Positions 12,301 through 22,600 of a DNA stretch of 64,000 nt are shown here, piece by piece. Location of the stretch: NCBI GenBank assembly GCA_020746105.1, contig CM036622.1, forward strand, positions 16,464,987-16,528,986. Direction: 5' to 3'. The DNA comes from Trogon surrucura. Its lineage: Eukaryota; Chordata; Aves; Trogoniformes; Trogonidae. How positions within the stretch are numbered: the first letter of the stretch is position 1; the number at the start of each line of letters is the position of its first letter. The notes under the pieces were generated by a model that made no database searches, was not told the origin of the DNA, and saw nothing but the letters and a program-made list of their open reading frames with translations. The translations under genes were made by a program, and so were the position numbers.

Positions 12301-13554
12301 CCCAGGTAAATGGTTCATTTATTCGTGTTGAGGTACCATTTGAGTCGACATGTGCTCAGAGATGGTGTTAATCTGGTGCATGCCACTGATGTCATGGGGA
12401 CGGGTTGTCCCTTGGAAAGACCTCAAGTCCTTTGGTGAAAAAAGCTGGAAACTTGTTAGTGGCACCAGCTGCAGTTCAGGTGACTTGGGTCACCCACAGG
12501 AGGACTTTCTCCTTTCAAACAGGGTTGCTGCATGACTGGGAGGTGAGAAGGGTAGGGCAAGACAAAGAGACAGCAGCAATTCATGGGAGCCAGGGACTAC
12601 TCTGAAGTTGTATAAGAAATGATGTGCTGTCCTCTGCCAGGCATGGCAAAGGTGGCAAAAGCTCGGGGCCACAGAGCCAATTTCTGAGCTCACCTAGGCA
12701 ATTGGTAGATGTTTCGTCTCATTTTCTGCTCTGGGAGAAGTAGAGTTGCTTTGGCCTTCTCCTGAAAGAAGTAAAATCTTTGAAGGAAATAAACTTAAAT
12801 AAACTGAAAGTGGAATGCAGGAAGTCTTTCTTTGGGGATTTGTATATCACATGTGGCGTTATCCTGTGTATTTCACTGCTGTGCTGCAGCTAAGGGCTTG
12901 CTATGCTGTCTTTTTAACCAGACCAATATACTCCTTACACTGACAGAAAAAGTGAGTTATATTCTGTATGATCATCTCTTCCACATTAAACTGAATATGC
13001 ATTTCAAGGCAATGGCAGAAAAAGTGGAATAGTAAGCTACACCCTCTGTCTTTTTTTAGTTTTGTACATCCAGACAGTGACATGAACTATTCTAGATAGA
13101 CAAATAAAATCAATGAATTGCATAGCATGTGCGAGACAGGTTTTGATGTACAGAGGCGGTGTAATATGAACATTTGATTTTTTTTTCTGTAATATACAGT
13201 AAAACATACTGTCTGAATCAGAAACCTTAATCAAAAAGCTCATGGTGAATATTAGGTCCTATTCCAGGATAGCAAATGCTTTACATTTCACTATGGAAGC
13301 AAATGGTCCATAGAAGCAAATTTTTTTATATATATATACTCTATTTTCACTGGATTGGGTTATTTTATATGTGCAACTTGGTAGCAGACTGTTTTGTAAA
13401 TGCACTATCTAGAGGTACTGATTTTTCTTTGTAAGCAAAAATGAGAAGTTATAAGTGTTCAACACTTAAAACACATTAAAACACATTAAAACTGGAACAA
13501 TTGGAATTTTATGCAGTACAGGACTGAAGTGTGTTGTGCAACAGGAGAAGGAGT
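3315..13554. other. Non-coding DNA, no gene seen
   Basis: No coding exon, RNA gene or recognisable transposon was identified. The block 5742-8046 is AT-rich and almost free of open frames. An (AAAAT)n run lies at about 7118-7143, a TATATA/TGTGTG stretch at 10212-10233 and a short (TA)n at 13327-13338. Isolated nuclear receptor half-sites occur at background density. A DR8-spaced pair (AGTTCA at 12473, GGGTCA at 12487) is noted in the findings. The minus-strand frames at 8298-8744 and 10441-10899 resemble nothing known. Confidence 0.5.
7118..7143. repeat. (AAAAT)n simple repeat
   Basis: Several tandem AAAAT units lie within a longer A-rich stretch. No poly-A-tailed element could be recognised to its left, so it is called only as a simple repeat. 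Confidence 0.7.
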
Positions 13555-13830
13555 GTCAGCTAGAAGCAGACATGAAGAGGGGAGACTGAAAGAGCCTGGC
13601 GTGTTTAGTCTAGCAAAGCCCAGGCTGAGCAGGGATACGGTGTGAGCTAAGTACACCAGGGGCTAAGGCTGCTGGAGGCAAAAGGAATTAGCTAAACCTG
13701 GAGGAGAGTGTTTGCACAAGAGCATCTGGGAATGCACAGGTCAGAAAATAAATGCAGTTTTTAGAAGGGAGATTTTCCTGACCAGTGGAGGAGAGAGGTT
13801 CCAGGGCAGCCTCCCAAAATCATCTGCAGG
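13555..13830 (+). mobile_element. Ancient CR1-type LINE remnant
   Basis: This is a decayed copy from the 3' half of a CR1 family. Recognisable pieces in the expected order are 'gagcctggcgtgtttagtct', 'aggctgagcagggata', 'gcacaagagcatctggga', a segment matching the 'aaataaatttaggctggaaattagaagaagg' region in degraded form, and 'ggagagaggttccagggcag' followed by 'cctccca'. No open frame survives and both ends are indistinct. It belongs to a different, older lineage than the copies at 2890 and 17165. The assignment rests on memory of CR1 consensus sequences; a RepeatMasker run would fix subfamily and borders. Confidence 0.7.
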
Positions 13831-16800
13831 GACATTAAGGTATTGTCCCTCGTGTTTTGCGAATGGGCTTAAATAACGCCATTTTCTTGCAGAGATGCTG
13901 ATTGGAGTATGTAATCTGGCATGTCCTCTGTTGTTTTGCAAATCCATGAGTCCTTTGGAGATTCACTAGATTATGCCACACACGAAGATATAAGTTAGCT
14001 TCTCTTCAGACATAAAGTTCAGGGAAAGAAGCCACGTCATTGACGTGTGCTATTTTTGAGGAATGTTCTAGTCTTTCCCCCACAAGTAATTTTAGCCTTT
14101 TGGGAGTAGGAGGTACAGGCAGTGGTGGGGGAGATGCCTTCTGCTTGTTGCCATTAGCAAGGCAGCGTAGGTGAGGGCACTCGTGTGTTGTGTGCCCGTT
14201 CGTGTGCCAGTGACAGACATTTTCTATGGCTACCACATTTCTGCTGAAAAGTTGTGCCACTTTATGGCTTTGGACTGTTGTTTTTTTTTCTCCGATGGGT
14301 TACACACAGAACAGAAAAGCTCGTGGAGCTGGTAAGAGCAAATGATAGTCCTAACGGTTTGTGACATGAATCCTGTTCGTGAAGGTGCAACTGGTCCATC
14401 ACAGCATGACCATGTTTCCCAGTGACGTGTGAGCGCATCCAAGCATACTCAGTATCCTCTTCTTCACGTCTCCAGGTGATTTTTTCTGAACTGAACTGAA
14501 TGGCCTGAATTATTGTACCCATTACCTAAAGGTTAATGTTAGTACTGGAATGATGGAAATATTTGTTTCTACCGTCTCTGTACCACAAGCTGTTCAGAGA
14601 GAGAGGAAAGACCACTCAGGCCTTATTAAATCACTCATGGACCTAGTGTTAGCCTGTCTTGCCAAGAGCCCCCCTGTGTATCACAGTGTTCACAGGGCTG
14701 TGGGCAGGAGAAAGCGCCATAAAGTACCACCCAAGCGGTCTGACTCAAATTGCAACTGCAAGGATGCATGGAAGATGAAAGAAGCGTTTTGAAAGATACC
14801 GTAGCACCTGGGTTTTAGGTTTTAGGGTGTTTGGTTTCACCACTGTAGGGTAAGAAGTGTCTCCATTCCCTTGACTAAACGAGTAGTGCTGAGTTTTCAG
14901 AGGGAATTGGAGCTACTTCTTTCAGATGTAGGGTTGTCATCTAGAGATGGGATACAGAGAGCTGAGGCAGAAAGGAAGGAGGTGTGAAATGTTGCAGAAC
15001 GATGGGGATGCAACATGCCAGGTACCTCTACACTTGCTGTGCCATGTTTTTATTGTGGGGGCTGTGTTTACTGTGTATGTGATGAGAATATGGGAGTTAA
15101 GGGACGTTGTGATGTATTGATTTGTATTGCATATTCCATAAATACTGGATAAAAAACCTGAGTCTGTGGCATTTCTACCCAAATGTTTCATATGTTCCAG
15201 GTATTTGTATCATTTCCTGAAAGGCAGGGGTAATACATAGCTTCTTAAATGCACAATAACACTGAGGCAATCTGAACGATATAAAAATAATAAGCAAAGA
15301 CGTGTAGGGGCAAAACGCTAACCATATTTGTTCTCAGCCCTATCTGTAGAGAGTGTACGGCAATTTTCAAAGCAGCCAGACAGCTACCAACATTTTTCTT
15401 CGAAAGGGCAGAATTTGACTTTTACCCTTTACGAGGGCATTGAGTCGCCTGTCTGAAGAATCTTCATTTTGCCTGCAATCAGGCGGGGCACTGTGCGGCC
15501 CAACGTTGATGTCATTTCTTGGCTGAAGCTTGTTCTGTCTTAAACACCAGGGCCCAGACATCTTTACAGCAGCAGAGAAAGTGAAAATACCTAGTTCCGC
15601 TTATAGCCTCTCGACTGTATTCACACCTCACATGCCAGTTTTTACAAATAATTTCTACATACTGCAAGGAAAACATCATCTGAAGGTCAAACACTGAACA
15701 GAGCTTGTTTGGCATCATATACGTTATTCCATACATTTACATGTGCAGTGACCCAAGTTTAACCTTGACCAGAGATAGCAAAGCACTGTCAGTCAGTACT
15801 TGCACAAGGATTGCCTTTGACATGGTATTTCCTAGATCATTGCAACCTATGGGAGCTGCTAATTATCTGTGGATAGTCAGAAAGGTAATACCTGTAATTT
15901 CCTTATCACCCCAGGCTGTCAAGTCCCTGTTGCAGTGGGTTAGTATGGGATGCCAGTATTGTGCAACATGGGTGAACTCTACAGTGACAAATGAGTTAGA
16001 GACATTTTCAAGGTGACATTTTGATCAGAGAGCTTGTGCCAAGTGTTTTCTATTAAGCATTTCATTTCACTGCATGGCTAATCAGCAAAAGATTCTTCCA
16101 AAAATCCATTATGTCATATGTCATATGTAATATGTCAGGACCATTTCTCCTTCCTTAGAATGAAGGAGGGCCCATGAATGCTTGAAAAAATAACAAATCT
16201 TATTTCTGCTTGAAAGTAAAAGTGCTTAAAAGTAAAAAAAAAAATAAAAATAGACATATAGCTTTGCTTTTGACCTTGTTTAAAAGCTATCTAGATGAGA
16301 AACCAAAAATGTAAAGGTTTACACAGCTTGACTTGTTATTCACTATGCAAATACTTTCAAAAGCAATGCTAGTCTGTATAGTATTATGATACTAGATAAA
16401 ATCAGTATTAACTGTGTGTGTCTTTTGAAGCTGTAGTAAGTCTGGGTCATTTTATATGACTGCAGAGACCTTTTGGAATATAGATCAAATCCTGAGCGTG
16501 TTTTCCTTTCTTAGCCAACCCTTTTCTACATCTAGAAGGCTCAAGTACTAAGACAACTTGCAGGCTTGTATCAGAATTGGTCTTTCTTTTCCCTTTCAGT
16601 AAATGAGAAATGAGTTTTATATATGCACACCAAAATACAGTTGTCTCTCAAGTCAGTGTCATTATAGATTCGGCTTTAAATGTGCTTGAGACTTGTTCTT
16701 GACTAGTTGATTCTGACAGGGCTACATATGTATCTTGTTTACTTAAGGCAGGAGGTAGGCTGAAACTTTGGTTTCCTTTACTGACTGTCACAGTGAGATA

Positions 16801-17164
16801 TCTAAATGGCTTCTAACTTGCTAGCTTTTAGCTCAGACTAAACTCCTTTGAAATCTTTAAGAACTGTGCAATCTGTGGATTCATTTACAATCTTTTGCTC
16901 TGGTTTGAATGCCATTAACTATTCAAGTAACAAACAGCTGGACAGACTGGCAAACACCCTTGTGAAATGGGGACACAAAATACTCTGTTTTTAAGCCTCA
17001 CACATCCTGCTGTGTGGTAATTGGCAGAGAGGGCAAAAGGAGCTTATGTCTCTTATGCCTCAGGAAATCCCACATACCAAGTAGATACTCTGCAGTTTTC
17101 TGAGACTCTCAGTTCATGGTACCAAAATGGGAATCATTCTGTGATGTCTTTTGATGCACAAAGG
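13831..17164. other. Non-coding DNA, no gene seen
   Basis: No gene, RNA gene or clear repeat was found between the old CR1 remnant and the large CR1 copy. A short tandem of ATGTCAT-like units lies at about 16111-16135, and an A-rich run at about 16234-16250. The open frames here are all short and unlike any family I know. Confidence 0.5.
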
Positions 17165-18770
17165 AAAGAAATGAGGAAATTTCCATGAGGAAATGGTTAT
17201 GGACCTGCTTCATAAGATGAATCCTCATAAATCTATGGGGCCTGATGGATTACACCCTGGAATGCTGAGGGAGCTGGTCAATGTGGTTGCCAAGCCACTC
17301 TCCATCAGCTTTCAGCAGTCCTGGTTAACTGGAGATGTTCCAGTGGACTGGAAGCTGGCAAATGTAACGCCCGTCTTCAAGAAGGGCAGGAAGGAGGATC
17401 CTGGTAGCTACAGACCTGTCAGTCTTACCTCAGTGCCGGGAAAGGTAATGGAACGAATAATCTCAAGAGCCATCACAGAACAATTAAAAGTCAACAGGGT
17501 GATCGGGCCCAGTCAGCATGGATTCATGAAGGGCAGATCCTGCTTGACAAATCTAATCTCATTCTATAACAAGGTGACCTGCTTAATGGATGAGGGAAAG
17601 GCTGTCAATGTAGTGTACCTGGACTTCAGTGAGGCCTTTGACACTGTCCCCCACAACATCCTTATGGCCAAGTTGGCTGCCCATGGCTTGGATGGGCACA
17701 TACTCTGCTGGGTGAAACACTGGCTGGATGGCTGGGCCCAAAGAGTTGTGGTCAATGGAGTTAAATCCAGTTGGCGGCAAGTCACGAGTGGTGTCCCTCA
17801 GGGCTCGGTCCTGGGGCCACTGCTGTTTAACATCTTCATCGATGATCTTGATGAGGGGATTGAGTGCACCCTCAGCAAGTTTGCAGATGACACCAAGCTG
17901 GGAGGGATCGTCGATCTGCTGTAGGGTGGAAAGGCTCTACAGAGGGACCTGGACAGACTGGATCGATGGGCCCAGGCCAACTGCATTTCAATAGAGCCAA
18001 GTGTAGGGTCCTGCATTTTGGTCACTGCAACCCCATGCAATGCTACAGGCTTGGGGAAGGGTGGCTGGAAGGCTGTCTGGCAGAAAAGGACCTGGGCGTT
18101 CTAATCGACAGCCGGCTGAATATGAGCCAGCAGTGTGCCCAGGTGGCCAAGAAAGCCAACAGCATCCTGGCTTGTATTAGAAATTTTGTGACCAGCAGAA
18201 GTAGGGAAGTGATTGTCCCCCTGTACTCAGCACTGGTGAGGCCACACCTTGAGTATTGTGTTCAGTTTTGGGCACCTCAGTATAAGAGAGATATTGAGGT
18301 GTTGGAGTGAGTGCAGAAAAGGGCAACCAAGCTGGTGAAGAACCTGGAGAATAGATCTTACGAGGAGCAATTGAGGGAGCTGAAACTGTTCAGTTTAAGG
18401 AAGAGGAGGCTGAGGGGGGACCTCATCATGCTCTACAATTACTTGAAAGGACATTATAGAGAGGTTTGTGCTGGTCTCTTCTCACAGGTCATTAGGGACA
18501 GAACCAGGGGGAATGGTTTCAAGTTGCAACAGGGCAAGTTTAGACTGGACATTAGGAAGAAATTCTTCACGGAAAGAGTGGTCAGACACTGGAATAGACT
18601 GCCTAGGGAGATGGTTGAGTGACCATCCCTGAATGTGTTTAAGTGTCACTTAGATGTGATGTTGGGTTATATGATTTAGGGCAAAATTGTAGTGTAGGGT
18701 TAATGGTTGGACTCGATGATCCCAAAGGTCTTTTCCAGCCTGAACTGTTCTGTGATTCTATGATTCTATG
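17165..18770 (+). mobile_element. CR1 LINE, 5'-truncated, with ORF2 remnant
   Basis: This is a well-preserved, 5'-truncated CR1 copy. It starts just upstream of the conserved reverse transcriptase segment (His-Lys-Ser-Met-Gly-Pro-Asp-Gly) and runs through the C-terminal part of ORF2 and the short 3' untranslated region. It ends in two tandem ATTCTATG octamers (18755-18762 and 18763-18770), the diagnostic CR1 3' terminus. There is no poly-A tail, as expected for CR1. It lies in the same orientation as RARB. The left border is uncertain by some tens of bases; the right border is firm. Confidence 0.95.
17193..18679 (+). pseudogene. Broken CR1 reverse transcriptase (ORF2, partial)
   Basis: In intact elements this region encodes the reverse transcriptase that copies CR1 RNA at the target site. 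The first 243 codons are open and hold the family hallmarks: Ser-Met-Gly-Pro-Asp-Gly near the start, Tyr-Arg-Pro-Val-Ser-Leu-Thr, Tyr-Leu-Asp-Phe with Phe-Asp-Thr-Val, Gly-Val-Pro-Gln-Gly-Ser, and the catalytic Phe-Ala-Asp-Asp box at residues 230-233 (nucleotides 17880-17891). It is then broken: a TAG at 17922 where CR1 has Glu, a frameshift near 17983-17990, a TGA at 18308 where Arg is usual, and a TGA at 18620. The ancestral stop is at 18677-18679. The endonuclease domain and ORF1 are missing through truncation, so this copy cannot move on its own. Confidence 0.93.
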
Positions 18771-21700
18771 AAATAAGCACCTGACTTCTGAAACATTACC
18801 ACACAAATTGGCACAGAGGATCAACCCAATATCCTTTTTGGCTTTGACATCAGTGTTGCTAGCAGAACCAAAGCCAACATCACCTCCAATGTCAAAGGCA
18901 GTGCCAGCACTTCAAGGCAGGAAAGTTGAACACAAGAGAGGTGTATTCTCAGTTTCAAGGTGGAAGTTCAGAAGGACTGTCACAGTCCTCCCGTAAGGGC
19001 TCTGGTGAGGCTCAGGCAGACATTAAGAAAGAAAACTGATAGCTTCCATGTGCCAGTGACAAAGACCTGCAAATAGACTGTGACAGACGCTGCTGACTTA
19101 AACACTATCATTTCCAAAGACTGTTGGCATTGATGCTGGCCTTGAGAGAAGGGACTGGACAGAACCAGGTGCTTTCCAGCAGCAGTCCAACCTCACTGCT
19201 GAAAGCACATTATGCATTAAACCTGTTGCTGGAAGTTGTCTGCTCTCATTTATATTCTTCAAATCTCACCTTTTCCCTGTTTTCTTATGGCAGTCATTGC
19301 CTCTCAGATCTGTGAATGATGCAGTCACGAAGCCCTTGAACTTCAACAGAGCGCAGTCACATGCTGCAGGAAGCTAGTGTCTACTGCAACAAATTCCCCT
19401 ACCCATCCAGTCCTTCATGTGGACAACTGGAAGTGGAAAATCAAGAACATGAACTCTTTTTACAGAGGGTGCAATCAGAAAGATTTCTTTTGATTGTCTT
19501 TGAACTAAGAAGTATTTCCTGCATGAGAACCTACAGTGAATGATTTGAGATGGTTTTACAATCTCCTTCTGTGCCATGTGAACTTTGTTATACTTTGATT
19601 CTGTGTTGAGGAACAACTGCAGAGTTCCTTACTTTCACCTGTGGGAAGAGGTTTACCTTGGCATAGAGAGTTGAGTGCTATGGTCACTCCATCCATTTAC
19701 ATTATATCCAGCCCTTGTCAGAAATTTATTTCAGTCAGACCTCACTGCTTTAGAAAAACGAGTAAAAAACTGTTTCTTCATCCTGAAGAAATACCCTAGA
19801 ATTTGAAGAGGCTCAATTAGTGCATGGGATTTCTTTTATATGGGGTCGAAATGTTTTCCTGCAGCATCATATCTTCTTCTTCTGAAACCACTTTCTGTAC
19901 TATTCCCTGGAAATAGTCTGTAACACAGTGCCTGTGTCTTTGCTTTCTGGGAACATAAACCATGTTGAACAGTATCCTCAGCTAGAAATTCATGGTCAGA
20001 TTTTGCTCCCTTTGCTTTTGATTTTGCTCCCTTTGCAGATTTTGCTCCCTTTGCAGTTGGAGAGGACAGCGTGGCTGTCTTAGGGTCTCCAGTACTGGAG
20101 AATAAAGGCCAGGGGTAGAAGTCTCAGGTGCTCGTTGTTCTGGGAGCTTTGGAAAAGGAGAAACATGAGAAAATTTTTTTAAAGATATTTCAAAATTATG
20201 TAACTTACTCTTTCTTTCAGTTGGAAAAAGCAGGCTCAAGAGATGTATTTATGCAGGTTGTATTGTCCTTACTCTAGCTTTGAGCTGGAACAATCATTGG
20301 CAAAACTGCACCACGGCAGAGAGAGACACCTAGAGAAAGGACTGCTCTTATGATGAAAATCCTTCTTGCAGTTGTGCTTATTTGAGAGGTTTTGAGACAG
20401 TCTGGGTGGAGTTGGTTTGAAGTAATTCAGAGGACAAGCTGGGAGAACCCAGATTAACACTGCAGCAGCTATAAGGGACCTTATACAAACCCTAGAGTTT
20501 CATAGAAATAGTGTCCAGAATTTAATTTTAGAAAAAATAAAATAGCCAAGTTTATCACCTAAATGTCAAATAAAAAAGGGAGGGAGGAAAATGGCCAGGA
20601 AGGGAGGAAATCCAGTGGTGATTTTGTTTGTTCTTTTTCCTGTTGTGACTAACAATTTTTCACCTACCAATAAAAGTAGCACATATCCCCTGGTTTTGCA
20701 GATGACCCTAAAAGTATATGTTCATACTCAAAGAATTTATTTCCTCCTTATAAATCAGGGCGCATTTATGTTTTCATGCTTTGATAAAGCCATTACTGTA
20801 ATTTTTTCACGAACACCCTTGCTGAGGTACTTTAATTGATGCAGGTGATAATACTGTCTGGGCCTGGCAGGGTGAATCAGAAATCTTACTGCAGTCTGTG
20901 GAAGTAAGCAGCAATTCGGTTTCCTCCCTACTGGGCAGTAAGTAGGAAAACATACACTCACATCCACCAAAATGTTCTTTCCTTTATATCTTTGTCTCTG
21001 ATCTCAAGGATAAGATTTGTTTGTTTCCAAATCTGTTCCTGTGCTACTCATAAAAACGATGTCAGAGCAGTATTTGTACAATACATGTGACAGGAGCAAG
21101 TGCTGAGCATACTTTATCCATCAAATGTGTGCAAGAGAATGTCTTGGGAAGCGCTCAGCCCTCAGAAGCCCTGATCATTTTAGAGGATGCCAGAAAATTG
21201 TTAGCAGTATGGGCAGTTGTGTTCAAGTTTAGGATGCCATTTCTGTAAGAGGAATAAGAGACGGGTGCCTCTAGGAAGGAAGAGTGAATGGTTGTCGAGA
21301 AGGTAAAATAGAAGAAAACAGGGAGTTAAGGACCTGCTCTGTGTATATGATGGTGGATTATTACTACTTTTTCTAGCTATGAACACAACTCTTCTCCTGA
21401 GTGTGGGGGAGAGTGGGGAATGAGCAGTGTGACAGGGCAGTAAGATCACTTGATAGTAGATATGAGATTCTCAGCTAGCTTTGCCAGACAAGGATGAAGT
21501 AAGTAGGATGACTAGGTACAAATATCTTTTTACTAGATCAGATGTCAGTGAACTAATATTTTTGTATTTGTAAGTCAACATAAAAGTGTAAGGGCATTTA
21601 CTTGCATTGACCAATGCTTCTTGCAAAATAGTATGAGGGGAGGAGTGTGAGAAGTGTGCCACCAGGACAGGATTGGATGTGAAGAGCGTGAATGGAACTA

Positions 21701-22600
21701 TCAGTACTAATGTCCTTCCTTAGAGGAAAATAGGATGTTCTCGTTAAGTTACTGCTATCTATATTTCTTAATTACCATGTACTCATTATATAGGCTGTTT
21801 TGACTGACCATTTGTAAAGAATATCTTTGAAACAATGGCAGTCTTTCAGACATGTACATTTAAAATTCAGTAAACTTGTTTTGATTTCTTTTAATAATTT
21901 TTTTAATGATACTGAGACTGTTGAAAACATCTTTTTATGATTCATGTGATTTTTTAGGTTTTTTTTTTTTATTCCGTCATGGTTTTTTTTCTTTCTCTTG
22001 GAAAACTAGTGCTGGCATTACTGTTGTTAGCAGTTGTAGGTTCTTTCCCACACGTCTGGAACTGATTTTGTTCTCTGTGTTTTTAATGGAGCTGTTGTGA
22101 ATGTGGCTCTTTGTTTAGCTTTCTTTTTGTGCTGCAATATCATTAGGTGTCTGGAAAACGTAGAGCTTCTGTGGCACTTCACAAATGTTAACTCATTGAC
22201 CGTGCCCAGCTTTGCAGTAATTTTAATGTTGGGTTTTGCATTCACCTGGCACTTAGGCTTGGTCCAGCTGTGTTTTGGGACCTCTTGGTATCTGATAGAA
22301 CCATGTGGCCCTGCTGCACGTGCCTGCATAACCAGCATCCTCACTAACATCACCCACAGTTTCGGTGTCTGCTCTGTATCTCCCACTCTCCTAGTGCTGC
22401 TTTCCCAACAGCTTTGTCTCCATGACCAGCACACTGAGGGCCTCTATTCCCACTCTCTGCCCTTCCACTCTTCCACCCTGCAATGTACCTCTTGCATGAT
22501 ACAGTTTCTAAAAATCACATTTAAAAGTAGCACTACATTAATGAATATGTTTTATTAGGGGAAACGTATTCAACCATGTGGAATTTGAAGCCTTGATGCT
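18771..22600. other. Non-coding DNA, no gene seen
   Basis: No exon or RNA gene is supported. The only structured element is a 17-bp triplicated motif near 20.0 kb. Open frames at 22027-22434 (minus) and 22097-22558 (plus) overlap each other; the plus one opens at GTG, and neither product is recognisable. Confidence 0.5.
19999..20054 (+). repeat. 17-bp motif present three times
   Basis: The 17-mer GATTTTGCTCCCTTTGC occurs without change at 19999-20015, 20020-20036 and 20038-20054. Offsets are 21 and 18 bp. The first gap is filled by TTTT and the second by a single A. It is a small, recent-looking tandem expansion. Confidence 0.9.

Noticed and set aside
14806-14834. TTTTAGGTTTTAGGG resembling telomere repeats
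   Set aside because: Only one TTAGGG unit with irregular neighbours; no array.
17564-18040. Minus-strand and alternate-frame ORFs inside the CR1
   Set aside because: They are shadows of the reverse transcriptase frame.
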